NCBI GenBank assembly: GCA_035772785.1
Contig: JAOCPU010000078.1
Span: forward strand, 41,797 to 105,796
Direction: 5' to 3'
From: Phlebiopsis flavidoalba
Taxonomy: Eukaryota > Basidiomycota > Agaricomycetes > Polyporales > Phanerochaetaceae
Length of the DNA: 64,000 nt
Shown: positions 44,666 to 54,955 of the stretch, piece after piece
Position numbering within the stretch: position 1 is the first letter of the stretch
Layout: every line of letters starts with the position of its first letter
Made by a program: the position numbers and the translations under genes
The notes under the pieces: generated by a model
Told to the model about the DNA's origin: nothing
The model's input: only the letters and a program-made list of their open reading frames with translations
The model's database searches: none

Positions 44666-45691
44666 TCAGCAGCGATCCACGAGAAATCGACTTACGCGAC
44701 GACTGGTAGATGTCATGCTATCACGCGTCGAAGTTCAGAGGACGAGGCAGCACGGAGTGTCCTGGCACCAACACCAAACAACGCCCAGCCACGTGGCATG
44801 TATCTATATGGGGTATCTGAACTGGAACGTAGGACGAAGGAAAGGTGTCATGTCGCACTGGATACTTCACATCTGGGATTGGGCTCGCGAGTTCGCTGAG
44901 CGTGTGTTGTAGACATGTCCGGGATGCGTTCGTCGGATTCGCGACGCGGAGTCATTGAATTCGTACACGTCCCGCCTTGACATGTATCACGATGTCCGCG
45001 CCAGACCACAGATCAGTGCGAAACCCCGCCGCCAAGCTTCACCAGGCGACAATTCTACTCCGCTTAATGGATCCACTTGGTAGCAGGAGTCCGCATGACC
45101 GGTCAGTGGTCACCGTTCAGTTCACCAGCAATGCACCTGAACCAGGATGTCACCGAACTGACGCACGTCATCGCGCGAAACCGTAATCGGACAATGAAAC
45201 GTGCCTGTCGAGCGAGATAGTCGATGTGAATCTTATTTGTGATCGAGGAAACTCGACGAGTTCACGTCCTTTTCGAACTGCGACCTGCACTTCCCTTATC
45301 GGCTCCACTTTTTCATAGCCCGGAACCGGCTATGGCATCGCCGGGCCTGTAGTCCATACACTTTGTACATAGCGGGGCGAGTCCAACGTCAAACACAGTC
45401 CAGATGTTATTTCAAAACAACTCCGGTCGAACCGGACACAGCTCAAACGTCCAAGCATGCGGTAGTTAAGATAACCCAAAAACAGGGGGACGCCGACGTG
45501 TGTAACCATAAATGGGAATATGAAAAAGGGAGGTCTCGCTAACCTTGCCAGCTAGCTTTTGTTTGTGATCGAGGAACTGGTCGAATTCACATCCACTTGC
45601 GCTAGGCTTTTAGACTTTGCATAGACATTCACACCGTCGTGATCAGGGCCGGTCAGCGGAACACCGGACGTGCACGTCGTAGACGTGACAC
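44666..45691. other. Stretch without a supported gene
   Basis: Plus-strand frames at 44,715-44,912 and 44,977-45,186 show no signature. ATCGAGGAA-CT.G.CGA.TTCACGTCC-like text occurs at about 45,241 and again at about 45,570, a possible diverged direct repeat of some 35 bases. Confidence 0.35.
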
Positions 45692-46392
45692 TAGTGTTTT
45701 AGGGTCCAGTCTTAGGACCGGCTTGGGACCGGAACTTGGACTGGGACTGGACTGCCTAGGACCGCTTGCCAGTCCTGGTCCAAGCTGGTCCGGTCACAGT
45801 CCCAAGTCCTGGTCCTGTCCAATGTGCTGATTGGCTAGGACCGGTCGGACTAGTCCCAGACTGGTCATGGACTGGTCCTTAACTAGTCACATATGACCAG
45901 TTGTTACACGGTGTAACTAGCTTTTCCAGCTAGAAAGATCTTTCTTTAAATGTCTTAGAGTCTTCTACAACTTGAATATGATACTATTTTATCACTGGGC
46001 ACTCTTCTCTACACACAGCCCAACTATGATGTAATATGATACCTGTCCACTCTTGCATGCCATCATAACTGATTTATATACTGCTGTCATATTATCATGT
46101 ACCTATCTATGTACTACTAGCAATTTTATTGAGGGTAAACATAGTTCTAGCCTGTGAACAATGAGATGTAGTAGAAAAGACTGGTCTGAACCAGTCACAG
46201 ACTGGTCTGGACTGACAGCAGTCCCAGACTGGTCTGAACCGGTCCAGGACTGCTGTAGGACCATCCAAGGACCAGGACTGCAGTCTTGGTCCGGTCCTGA
46301 GCATAGTGGGTCCTGGTCCTAAGGCAGTCACAGTCCTAGTCCCAGTACAAATGGGTCAAAGGACCGGGACCGGACCGGACCCTAAAACACTA
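45692..46392. mobile_element. hAT-type MITE, 701 bases, GTCC-rich ends
   Basis: The terminal inverted repeats start TAGTGTTTTAGGGTCC at 45692 and end with the reverse complement at 46392. An exact 8-base target duplication, CGTGACAC, lies at 45684-45691 and 46393-46400. Both subterminal parts are packed with GGTCC/GGACC and CAGTC/GACTG words in both orientations, while the centre (45,900-46,140) is AT-rich. There is no transposase frame. The 8-base duplication and TAG..CTA ends are typical of the hAT superfamily, so the element would be moved by a hAT transposase elsewhere. Confidence 0.88.
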
Positions 46393-46633
46393 CGTGACAC
46401 GCTGCGGATATGTATTCACCCAGAGGTCAGAGTGTAAGGCACACCGCGCGTTTTCCCAAAGACAAAACCATTCGATCAATTGGCAATTCCATCCGTTTAT
46501 TCGAAATTGACTATCTCGATGACAATACAACAATTCCCGACCCACGCGATCTTAGCGCCGACATGAGCCCCTCAGTCAATCTAGGTGTTACCGAACCCAC
46601 TTCCAGTACGTCAGATGCTGCCCCACAAACACC

Positions 46634-47430
46634 TCAGGGTGTGTCGGTCTTCGAATACAGCCTTTCCACCATGCTCATCTCGAGCCAAGTAACCAGCTCA
46701 CCGTCGACGCACTGTCTGACCATGTAGAAGGTGACATCGACGATGTCACGGTGCTGCAACTCCGAGCTTGGGATAGGGTGGAGCGCGGTATCGCTCGGGT
46801 CCAGAATACGCCTCGAACTGTACGCGTACGGGAATGGGGGGGGTACTATGGGAGAGCGGTCAGCAACAGAAAACACAACAACGATGAGTAGTAGTTACCT
46901 CTTCACCGTCGATAGTCTTGATAGGGGTTGCGAAATGCAAGAAAGTGCGCACTTCGTGGAACGCTTCGACGGTTAGAAAGGGATACAGCGGTAAGGAACT
47001 GTTGCTTACAGACTGGGCTCCATTTGCCCGTATACTGGGTGATGAGGTGGGACATGCACAGCGAGCACCGTGCGGTGATGGGATCCACGGATAATTCGGC
47101 ACACGGTACGCCCTTACCATCTGCCCCAACAAACGAAGGCAACACCACCTCGCCCTGGAACACAAACATAACGACATACCCATACCAACGTCAACACCTG
47201 CCCTGCCTCTCGGTGTGCCGAAGATGTCCAGCTGAGACCAAGCCGCGCACGAGGGAAAGTTCGTAACACAGAACGTGTTTGAACGCCCCCCTCTGCTTCC
47301 ACGCGTTGTCCGTCAGTCGGTGAGAAAACACCTTGTTTGATCTTGTAGCTCGTGAGGGGGACGGAAAACTATGTGCGATGAATGGTAAGTAACGGTCATA
47401 TACGCAGGAGACCCGAAGCTTACCCAATCA
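46634..47430 (-). CDS. Unrecognised multi-exon gene
   Basis: Exons in order on the minus strand read TDNAWKQRGAFKHVLCYEL, VVLPSFVGADGKGVPCAELS, CSLCMSHLITQYTGKW, HEVRTFLHFATPIKTIDGEE at a GTAACT donor, then, after an acceptor near 46,847, VPPPFPYAYSSRRILDPSD and RDIVDVTFYMVRQCVDGELV with a stop at 46,634. The CxxC pair could bind a metal but is single. The last exon contains the DIVDVTF motif that is echoed at 52.0 and 54.3 kb. Family unknown. Confidence 0.45.
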
Positions 47431-47897
47431 ATCTCGTCGCTGAGACAGCGACTGAAGTACTTAGACTTCCTCACCTGACTCAGTAAGCCGGCGGCTGATT
47501 TCAGGGTTCTCGACGATCGATGATATCTCGTCGTCATCTGCATATCCTTTACGCCCTCGACATTGCCCGCTTCGTGAGCCTAACCATCGTTTGGGACAGC
47601 TGGACAACGAACGCGTGTCAATACAGATTCAAGAGTATACGGGGGAAGTACGCAACCGGAAAGGGGCGCGCGTCGTGTGTCTAAACAAACAGTTTAACTG
47701 GGGCACACCGCAGAATCTAGACATCCTACACACCAGAAACGCCCCACCGAGGAGGAGGCAGTCGCATCTACAGGCGATGATGCAGTGGGGGTGAGTAGAG
47801 GGAATCACACCTGCGCGGAAGCAACGGGCTATTGAAAGCACTATTACTCATATGCCTGTTAGCTCACTTGGTGTCAAAGAAAGTAAAGGAGGGCTAC

Positions 47898-48712
47898 TTA
47901 CGCGGCCTCAGGGGTCGCGGAGTATTGTCCGTCGATAGCCTGCATAGCGCCAGGCTCGACATCTAATCCAACCCCCCCCGCGCTTTCGTAGTACACCTGG
48001 CCGGTGAAGGCTTCAGGGGCTGCATAGAACGTCCATCGGTATTGACATGGGCAACGTTCACGGCAGACTCCCAATGCTGACGGACTAAAGACGCGAAGAA
48101 GAGTGAGCTCCATCGAAGACAGTGACCGGCATAAAATATACCTTCAATGGACGAGGGAGTGTCGAACGAGGTGTCCTGCGCGACCAAATACTCACTTCCA
48201 GTCGAAGACCGGAGTGCTATTGTCGACGGCATATTGAAGAGACCCCTGTGTAGGGATGTAGGGGTCACGACGTTCTCCCGGCGTCGATGGCCTCCATCAT
48301 CGGCAGTGGGCGTAGTCGAAATGACCGGTGTAATTCATTGCTCGAGCTAAACGGCGGGGAGCTGTGCGCGTCGAGGGGAATATGCTGACAGGGGGGAAGG
48401 ATGAGGAGGGGGGTCCTTGAAGTCCATAGGCGATAGTCGAGTGTACTTCATATACCGGCGCTGGGCTGAGCGCTTTCTGGTGCTTGAAGGGCCTGGAGAA
48501 GTAACGGGAGAAACGGTACCTAATGATAAGTAACTTGTTAGCCACCGGGCACGATTGGCGCGGGAGATAAACGTTAGGTTTTGTAGGACAACCAACTTAG
48601 TCGGGACCGTACGAGACAATGCGGCGACCGGTTTCACTAAGAGCATATCTTCGACTCTTAACTCGATCACCCATTTATCACAGTGCGTAATTGGTGACAG
48701 ACACGACCGCAT
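47898..48712 (-). CDS. Unrecognised coding segments
   Basis: Minus-strand pieces read DKWVIELRVEDMLLVKPVAA, TKLVVLQNLTFISRANRARW and, further down, PSTIALRSSTGSEYLVAQDT and HWESAVNVAHVNTDGR. They alternate with probable introns and frame changes. No family recognised. Confidence 0.35.
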
Positions 48713-48810
48713 ATAGTCCCGATACGGTACAGTAAGTACACATGAGCCACTGCTCTAAAAATCCTCTGTGACCGAACTGTGGATATTACGTCAGCCGAGT
48801 TGAATTTTAA

Positions 48811-49838
48811 CTACACGGATAACGTACAAGTCCACTTGTCCGTTCTTGGCGATGCCTGCTTTCGAGTATTCCGCAAACCCCGTTTCTCAAAGAAATTCGA
48901 TTTACCCTGCAGCGAAATCATATCCATGAAATCGAACGGGTTTGTTACGCCGAACACAGTGGGTGTGTCCGAGAAGCCCCCAACAGACAATCTCGCGACA
49001 TACTCGGTGTATTGCTGTAGAAGGGACGCGTTCATTCCGATGAGCGGTACAGGGTAGAATGTCTAGTGAAACGCATCAGAGGTGTTATCATGGTCGTTAA
49101 CCACTTGCAATGACATCACGCGCACCTGCCACGAATTCCTTTCAATGCAAACAGCTTCTTCGACTATGGCACGAATTGTATGTCCGGAGGCAGAAAAATC
49201 GCACTTAAGACGAGAGTGCAAAGAGACACTCCACGCGAAACTTGACATGCGATGCCTCTCCGCTTCGAGCGCGCGCAATGAGGTCTGTTGCTCGAGAACG
49301 TACTTAGGTCCCCGCCGGGCAGAAAGCCGCGTTTACGAACCCAAGAATATCGCCGCAAATGACGCCGAAAAGAATATTACACTCGACGGTCTGGATGCGA
49401 ATGCGACCACCCGATCGTGGGCATAAGACGCGCCCGAATCCTCCCATCCATTTAATCGCCCAATCTGCCTTTCGACGAACGGTAGGTTCCAGTCGGATGG
49501 CGCTTCGGAGTAACGAAGTCTTTTCGATATGATCGTCGACAAGAACATCTATAATCAATGAGTACATCTCCCGCGTGAATGTTTTCCATCATTATCTGGA
49601 ATCCGTAGAAACACCTAGCCTCCCGGGAGCTGAACGCCGAACCGGCAAGATGCAACAGTAGATTCCTCTCCCCAACGATTGCCGTCCGCGCTCCGGCAAA
49701 GAATGCCGAGGATAACCGATAGGAACCCGTCGCTCCTCGCTGACCGAGTTTGCCGACCCAGTCCCTTGACGATCCTTTCGCGAGATTGACCTCGTCCACG
49801 GTCCAAAACGATGCTACAGAGTCCTGTACATCTGCCAT
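48811..49838 (-). CDS. Unrecognised coding segments
   Basis: Minus-strand pieces in order: [60 protein letters not shown], then segments near 49,100-49,280 and finally [20 protein letters not shown] with [15 protein letters not shown]. They could be one gene of about 250-300 residues. No domain recognised. Confidence 0.35.
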
Positions 49839-50665
49839 ATCTGCACAGATATCTTGTTACTCCCCAGTGCGAGGTAAAAGATTATATACTTACAAAGACT
49901 CCGCATCTCGGATGGGAAACAGCTGTAAACCGGACCGGTGTCAGGAAGGAGTATATCGAGCACCGATCCTGGTGTTCATAGTGGTTGCAGCGTTGCTGCA
50001 TATAGTCATGGTTATTAAGGTCTTCTCGATTGCGCACCATATTACTCACGATTGAATCTGACACCACAGTACTGTTAAATATAGTGCGATGGGACTGAAC
50101 ACGACCCACGTACTTATACGCCGACTATTGGATATCGGTTCACCCGCGAGATCGAATACCGAATTGACGACTCCGCATCATTGCGGATCGTCGTCATTCG
50201 CGAGATGTGAAACGATTTTCAAAACGAACATCGTGGCGCTTCAAGACAAATGGTCAAGACTGTTGATCTGTGGCCTGCGTCTTTTTTTTCCCGAGTTTGT
50301 GAGACATTTCCCGGTCGTCGAGATATACCAGGTGTGATGCACTCAGTACCTTGCGAACGAGGAGAACGCGTAAGACAGAGGGAACAACCGCTTTTAGGCG
50401 CTCGACGTGACTTGCCCACGTGCATCGAATGTTTCCAGACAAGACGAGAGCATAGCACCGCATCAGTACGGTCGTGTATACATTACATAGGGCGATTTCT
50501 ATTAGCACAAGCGTTTGTGTAGGCCTACTCAGTAACTCTCCACGACTTTGAATTCACTGAACCAAGGACAAGTATCTCTCCACACGGCTGCCCACCAAAT
50601 ATCCACGACGCCGTCCACACGTACGGATCAGGGTCATTTACGTCCCCCGTTCCATATGTAACCGT

Positions 50666-51388
50666 TTAAGCAGCCAGCATCTCCAAACCGTCGTATACCC
50701 ACTCGGACACTCGAATCTTCCAGACCGGACAATAACCACGTGGACTCCTCCAGCGTAATGTTGGGGTCTGATCAATCCAGTAGCCGCGGTTTCTGTACTT
50801 CTCCAAGGCGAGGTGGTCCCTCTCGGTTACCGGTCTCGAGTGCATGAAGCCACGCTTCTGCAAACGTACTGTCCGGGTATGCGATACAGAAGGTGATTGG
50901 CGTGACAAAATTCATGACGACGGACGAATGGAAAAAAGGTAAGAGGATGTAGAGGGTGACGCTGTAGGACTTCGTAGAGAATGTCGAATTTGCCTTTCGA
51001 AGTCGTGACTACGACACGACTGCAAATTCCTGCATCAGGGGTATATATTTGTTCTTCGCCTGTAACACAACACGGCATGCGTGGTTACGCCGGGGTAAGG
51101 ATCCGACCGTTCGATAAGCGATCAACTGGCGGGTCCAGCGTGCGATCTAACTGATCGGATGAACGTCGGGAAGGTGTCGTTACGGGCAGTAAAAATCATG
51201 TCGTTGTTGCGCCAGTGACAATCCCGATCGAGGAAACAGAGCGCTCCGGACCCAGACATCACAGACCCCGTACGCTGCATTGCAAGCGACAGTTGGACGG
51301 GGTCTATGCTGTGCTGCGCGAGGAAAACCCGCCAGGATCGCTGGAATTCCTCTCGAACCGTTGTCCTGAATTTCCGACTGGTGCGCAT
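50666..51388 (-). CDS. Nucleotidyltransferase-fold-like protein (Agaricomycete family)
   Basis: The first exon reads DPVQLSLAMQRTGSVMSGSG and ALCFLDRDCHWRNNDMIFTA, then DTFPTFIRSV. This GS-x(n)-ND-x-D-like pattern resembles a large Agaricomycete family of hypothetical proteins with a nucleotidyltransferase-like N-terminal half; that is from memory. A later block, FFHSSVVMNFVTPITFCIAY, and then ALEKYRNRGYWID also match that family. The usual second acidic residue of the DxD pair is Ile here (NDMIF), so catalytic activity is doubtful. Frames change at least three times, including within a T run near 50,930. Confidence 0.5.
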
Positions 51389-51840
51389 GAGCTGGGACGA
51401 GAGTGTCGACGCTGCAGTAGGAAAGAAACCTCGATTCGAAGCTCAAGCGGAAGACTGAATACGGAGGTAAATATTCACAATGAGCACCTTTTGCCGCGAA
51501 ACACACTCAACGGACCACGTACCAATGAAACAAGTCACGATCATGCATAATTGCGGTTGTTCACTTAAAGAGGGGCAGGATTGAATGGTCGATGCACCTG
51601 AAGTGTTCAAATTATACATATATATATATACGCAGAACGCCGCGAACTCGAGCGGCGCGTCACACGGACGGACATGTCCAGTCAATTCACCCGCCGGCAT
51701 TTAATGACTCCAGTCCGGAATCGGGCGACATGTGGGGAAGTAGTTCCAGCAACGACGCTCACACTGCGTACGCTATATATTCGATCACATTGCACACCAC
51801 ACTACTACAATTCGGCGTCGTCATCTAAAGCAGCTTCCCA

Positions 51841-52600
51841 TCAACTACAGAGTGTGCGAACCAGGATAGATGTACCACAGCGACTCCAATCTAAAAACTC
51901 CACCTTCCACGCTTTCTCCCACCCGCGCTTACGGTACTTGGTCGTTTGGGCTTGCTTCCCGTCACCGGCTTCGACGGGCTGCCCACCCCCCCTACTCCCC
52001 CTCGCCATAGCCCCGGTCTCTACCCCCGTCGAAGACCATCGAACAATTGTACACTCAGCCACGACGATGTCGTTCTCCTTGACCATGTAACGCGCGCATC
52101 TTCGGCATATATTTCTTCGCCCTCAGAGTTGTCTACCGCATCATACACCTCGTCGAACACGGGAATCTAAGAACGCGTTAGTTCTAATCAAACGGCCCGT
52201 ATGGGAAGCTTACGTCTTTGGCACTAACACCGCCGTGAGGCTGCCCAACGTGTGGCCCAAATCCCGTCGTGGTCTCCAGGGGGGATGGTCGGAGGTCTGC
52301 CAAGCTTGTCGATGATGGACGATGCTTTGGTCGCATCCGACTGGAGGAGAGGCTTGAGCAGAACGCCAGGTTTAGGCCGAGGATCTCCCGTGCTTGAAGA
52401 ATGCGGGAATGGCGACCTCGGCCAAAACCCAAACAACGACTGGCCGGTCCCCGGATCGTCATATACTCGCTCTTATCCGATCTACCATACCCTTCTTTTC
52501 CCCACTGTAGCTGGCCGAGCGGGCAGGGCGTGCAAGGAGTACGCCGACGTCGTCGGATTAACATACTTGGCGATTGTGTTCAGTCGTCGTACCAGAGTAG
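51841..52600 (-). CDS. Unrecognised coding segments
   Basis: Exons read ARVTWSRR/MVKENDIVVAECTIVRW and WEKAWKVEFLDWSRC near 52,060-51,890, preceded by EVYDAVDNSEGEEIYAEDAR. Upstream (52,564-52,184) lie Pro/Arg-rich frames such as LADLRPSPLETTTGFGPHVG. A GDxV-like turn followed by beta strands parallels the ends of the genes at 46.6 and 54.4 kb. Confidence 0.35.
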
Positions 52601-52692
52601 GAGTAAAGTAATCTCGATGGGACTTCTCGATAAGATCCTAGAACCATGTAAATAAACACACGTTGCGATTAACTACATTACATGCGTTTTCA

Positions 52693-53188
52693 CTAACCTG
52701 CTGAGTATCCCCTTCCGAAGCAGTATTTGACCCGGGCGAGGGCTCGTCGACCTGCGAGCGCGCCGCATCCTTGTCGTCCGTTCCTATGAAGTCGCGTCAG
52801 GAACTTATGCACAGAGATATCGATAAAGTAAGACCGACCGTGTGCGTTTAGCCGCTGCGGCTGATCCTGGGACTTGTCGGCCGCGTGCGCGCGTTTGTTA
52901 CTATCTTGCTTAGCTTTCGATGACATTGGAGGGTAGAAGCTCACCTTCCAGGAGCCTTTTATAATGAGCTGGGGGGTACTCGACACTTCGCGTCGCAAGC
53001 GAATCGTATCCCACACGTACTGTTTGGCCCGTCCACAGCACAGCCACGGGAGGGTGTCCATTTTCACATGGGAAACTGAAACCAAAGTTCAGACTCAGCT
53101 CGTCGACTTCCATCTCAACGTACATTCCGTGACCGCACGCTCGCGAAGTCTTGTTTCTTCTCGCAAACCCGACAATCCGAACTGACAT
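52693..53188 (-). CDS. Unrecognised coding segment
   Basis: Two overlapping minus-strand frames contain YVEMEVDELSLNFGFSFPCE, PPVAVLWTGQTVRVGYDSLA and LIIKGSWKVSFYPPMSSKAK. The first would start at 53,188. It looks beta-rich and soluble. Family unknown. Confidence 0.4.
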
Positions 53189-53425
53189 GCGCGTTTATGT
53201 CCCCACCGGTGTCGATGACGTCGCGACTGCCTCCCTTCCCTAGGTGTACCTCGAAAGGCATGAACGGCCAGCTAACGAGCGCCAACCGTTACACGCTCCG
53301 CGCCTAAACGGGAGAACATGGGTCAACATTCAATTCGACCCATCGTCGACGTTCAGATTATAAATACCTGGACGTCCCGTTTGGTGGTCATCAACTGTTG
53401 CTACTGCTAACTCATCATTCATATA

Positions 53426-54578
53426 ATGTCCCTTCTAACAGGCAAGGCGATCGTGAGCAACAACACTGTTCGGGATAATACTGACCCTCGTTCAATGACA
53501 GCCAACGACCGCCTCATCGCTGACCTCTGGCCCCCCAATCTCCCGCGGCTCATGAAAGACGTCCGTTTGTATGCGAACTGCAACCCTCGCTACGACATAG
53601 TAACCAGACCAGATCGACAACCTGGTCAATTGGGCACGCTGTCATCAACAACCCTGACCGTTTTCAGATCGTATACGTACCCACCTTTTAGTTCACAAGT
53701 ATCCCTGCCCAGGTCAGGCGTCTGGGGACGTCCAGATAGCACTACGCCTTCAAGGTTTTGTTCACAGGATCAACGTCAAGCCGACCGGAAACTGGAACTG
53801 GCTACGGTCATTTGCTATACCTCGTGTTTCGCTGACGTTGTGGCTTACCATAGCAGCGAAGACGACGCCCCCCGAGCCACACAGTATGTGGTGTTAAGCT
53901 GGCGGCACGGTCGATGATGTCTTCAATCTGCAAATGAACTCCCTGAAAACGGTGACCAACTTCATCATGGGGTCAGCTGAGGATCTACGTTACCGCGACA
54001 AATGGGAGTACAAGGACGTATACCTCCCACGCAGAGTGTTCACTCGGGTGCCCACGCCACCACGCCCTACAACTCCCACTGCACCATTTGGTAGCACCTA
54101 ATTGCATTCGTAGGTGCGTACGGATACCCCAACCCCCAATGTGTCCCGGGGCGCAGCAGACCGAGTGTCGGAAGCCTTGAAGAAGGTTTCAAAGCGTTGG
54201 TACATCGACAAGAAACTCGATATCGGTCGACAAGAAGAATCCGGACGTGTTCTCCGGTGTACCCATATGCATATACGCCAGGGAGACTTTGTCGACATTA
54301 CAGTCACTGCCGATATTCATGCGTCGGGTCCAACTGATGGATCGTACCCGAAAGTCGTATTCAAGCTTCAACGCATTATACAGTTAAAAAACGACCGCTG
54401 CAATTCAGGTGAGTATATGCGATTGCATCAAAGTACCGCTCACCGACGTTGTATTCAGGCAGATACACGGCGGCGAGCCTCTCAGGCCACTCGGGAAATT
54501 GATACATACGATCGCATCGAATTCGACGATGAAGATGCCAACGCTGATGTGAACATGGATTTCTCGGCCACGCAGTAG
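53426..54578 (+). CDS. Unrecognised protein next to the Helitron
   Basis: A TATA-like TTATAAATA at about 53,357 lies 60-70 bases before the ATG at 53426. The N-terminal exon reads NDRLIADLWPPNLPRLMKDV and YANCNPRYDIVTRP. Frames then change, with VINNPDRFQIVYVPTF near 53,650 and a segment LKTVTNFIMGSAEDLRYRDK near 53,945. The last exon (54,114-54,578) has SEALKKVSKRWYIDKKLDIG, HIRQGDFVDITVTADIHASG and VVFKLQRIIQLK, ending in an acidic tail (FDDEDANADVNMDFSATQ). It is the only plus-strand gene in this part and runs toward the 3' end of the Helitron transposase. Function unknown. Confidence 0.5.
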
Positions 54579-54955
54579 AGACAGGGAGTGCTTACCATCA
54601 TGTTGTGTTCTAATACGCGCAGTGGGTCTCTATGTCATTAACACCTGTTACGTACCGGCAGCATACACTCAGAACATGTAATCTAACCGGGTAATACGCG
54701 GAAAAGTGACCAGTTACGGCGAAGGGTATAAGCGGTTCGGACGTCGAGTGGTTGACCGGTACGCGCCACGCCGACGGTCATGTGCGTCGCGCCGCCTAGT
54801 GTCCACAGTGAGAAAAACAACAGTGGATTATGTATAATCGAGACATACCGCGAGATAGATGGGTATGGAACGCGAGATCGGTAGTAATGAGCGTGTAACG
54901 ACACACTACGCCGCCGCCTCGAGGACACGAGTAGTACCGTGAGTCACCCCGCTAA
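54579..54955. other. Region between the plus-strand gene and the Helitron stop
   Basis: It should hold the Helitron 3' terminus (minus-strand orientation) if the element is complete. I could not identify a CTRR end with a preceding hairpin with confidence. Confidence 0.3.
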
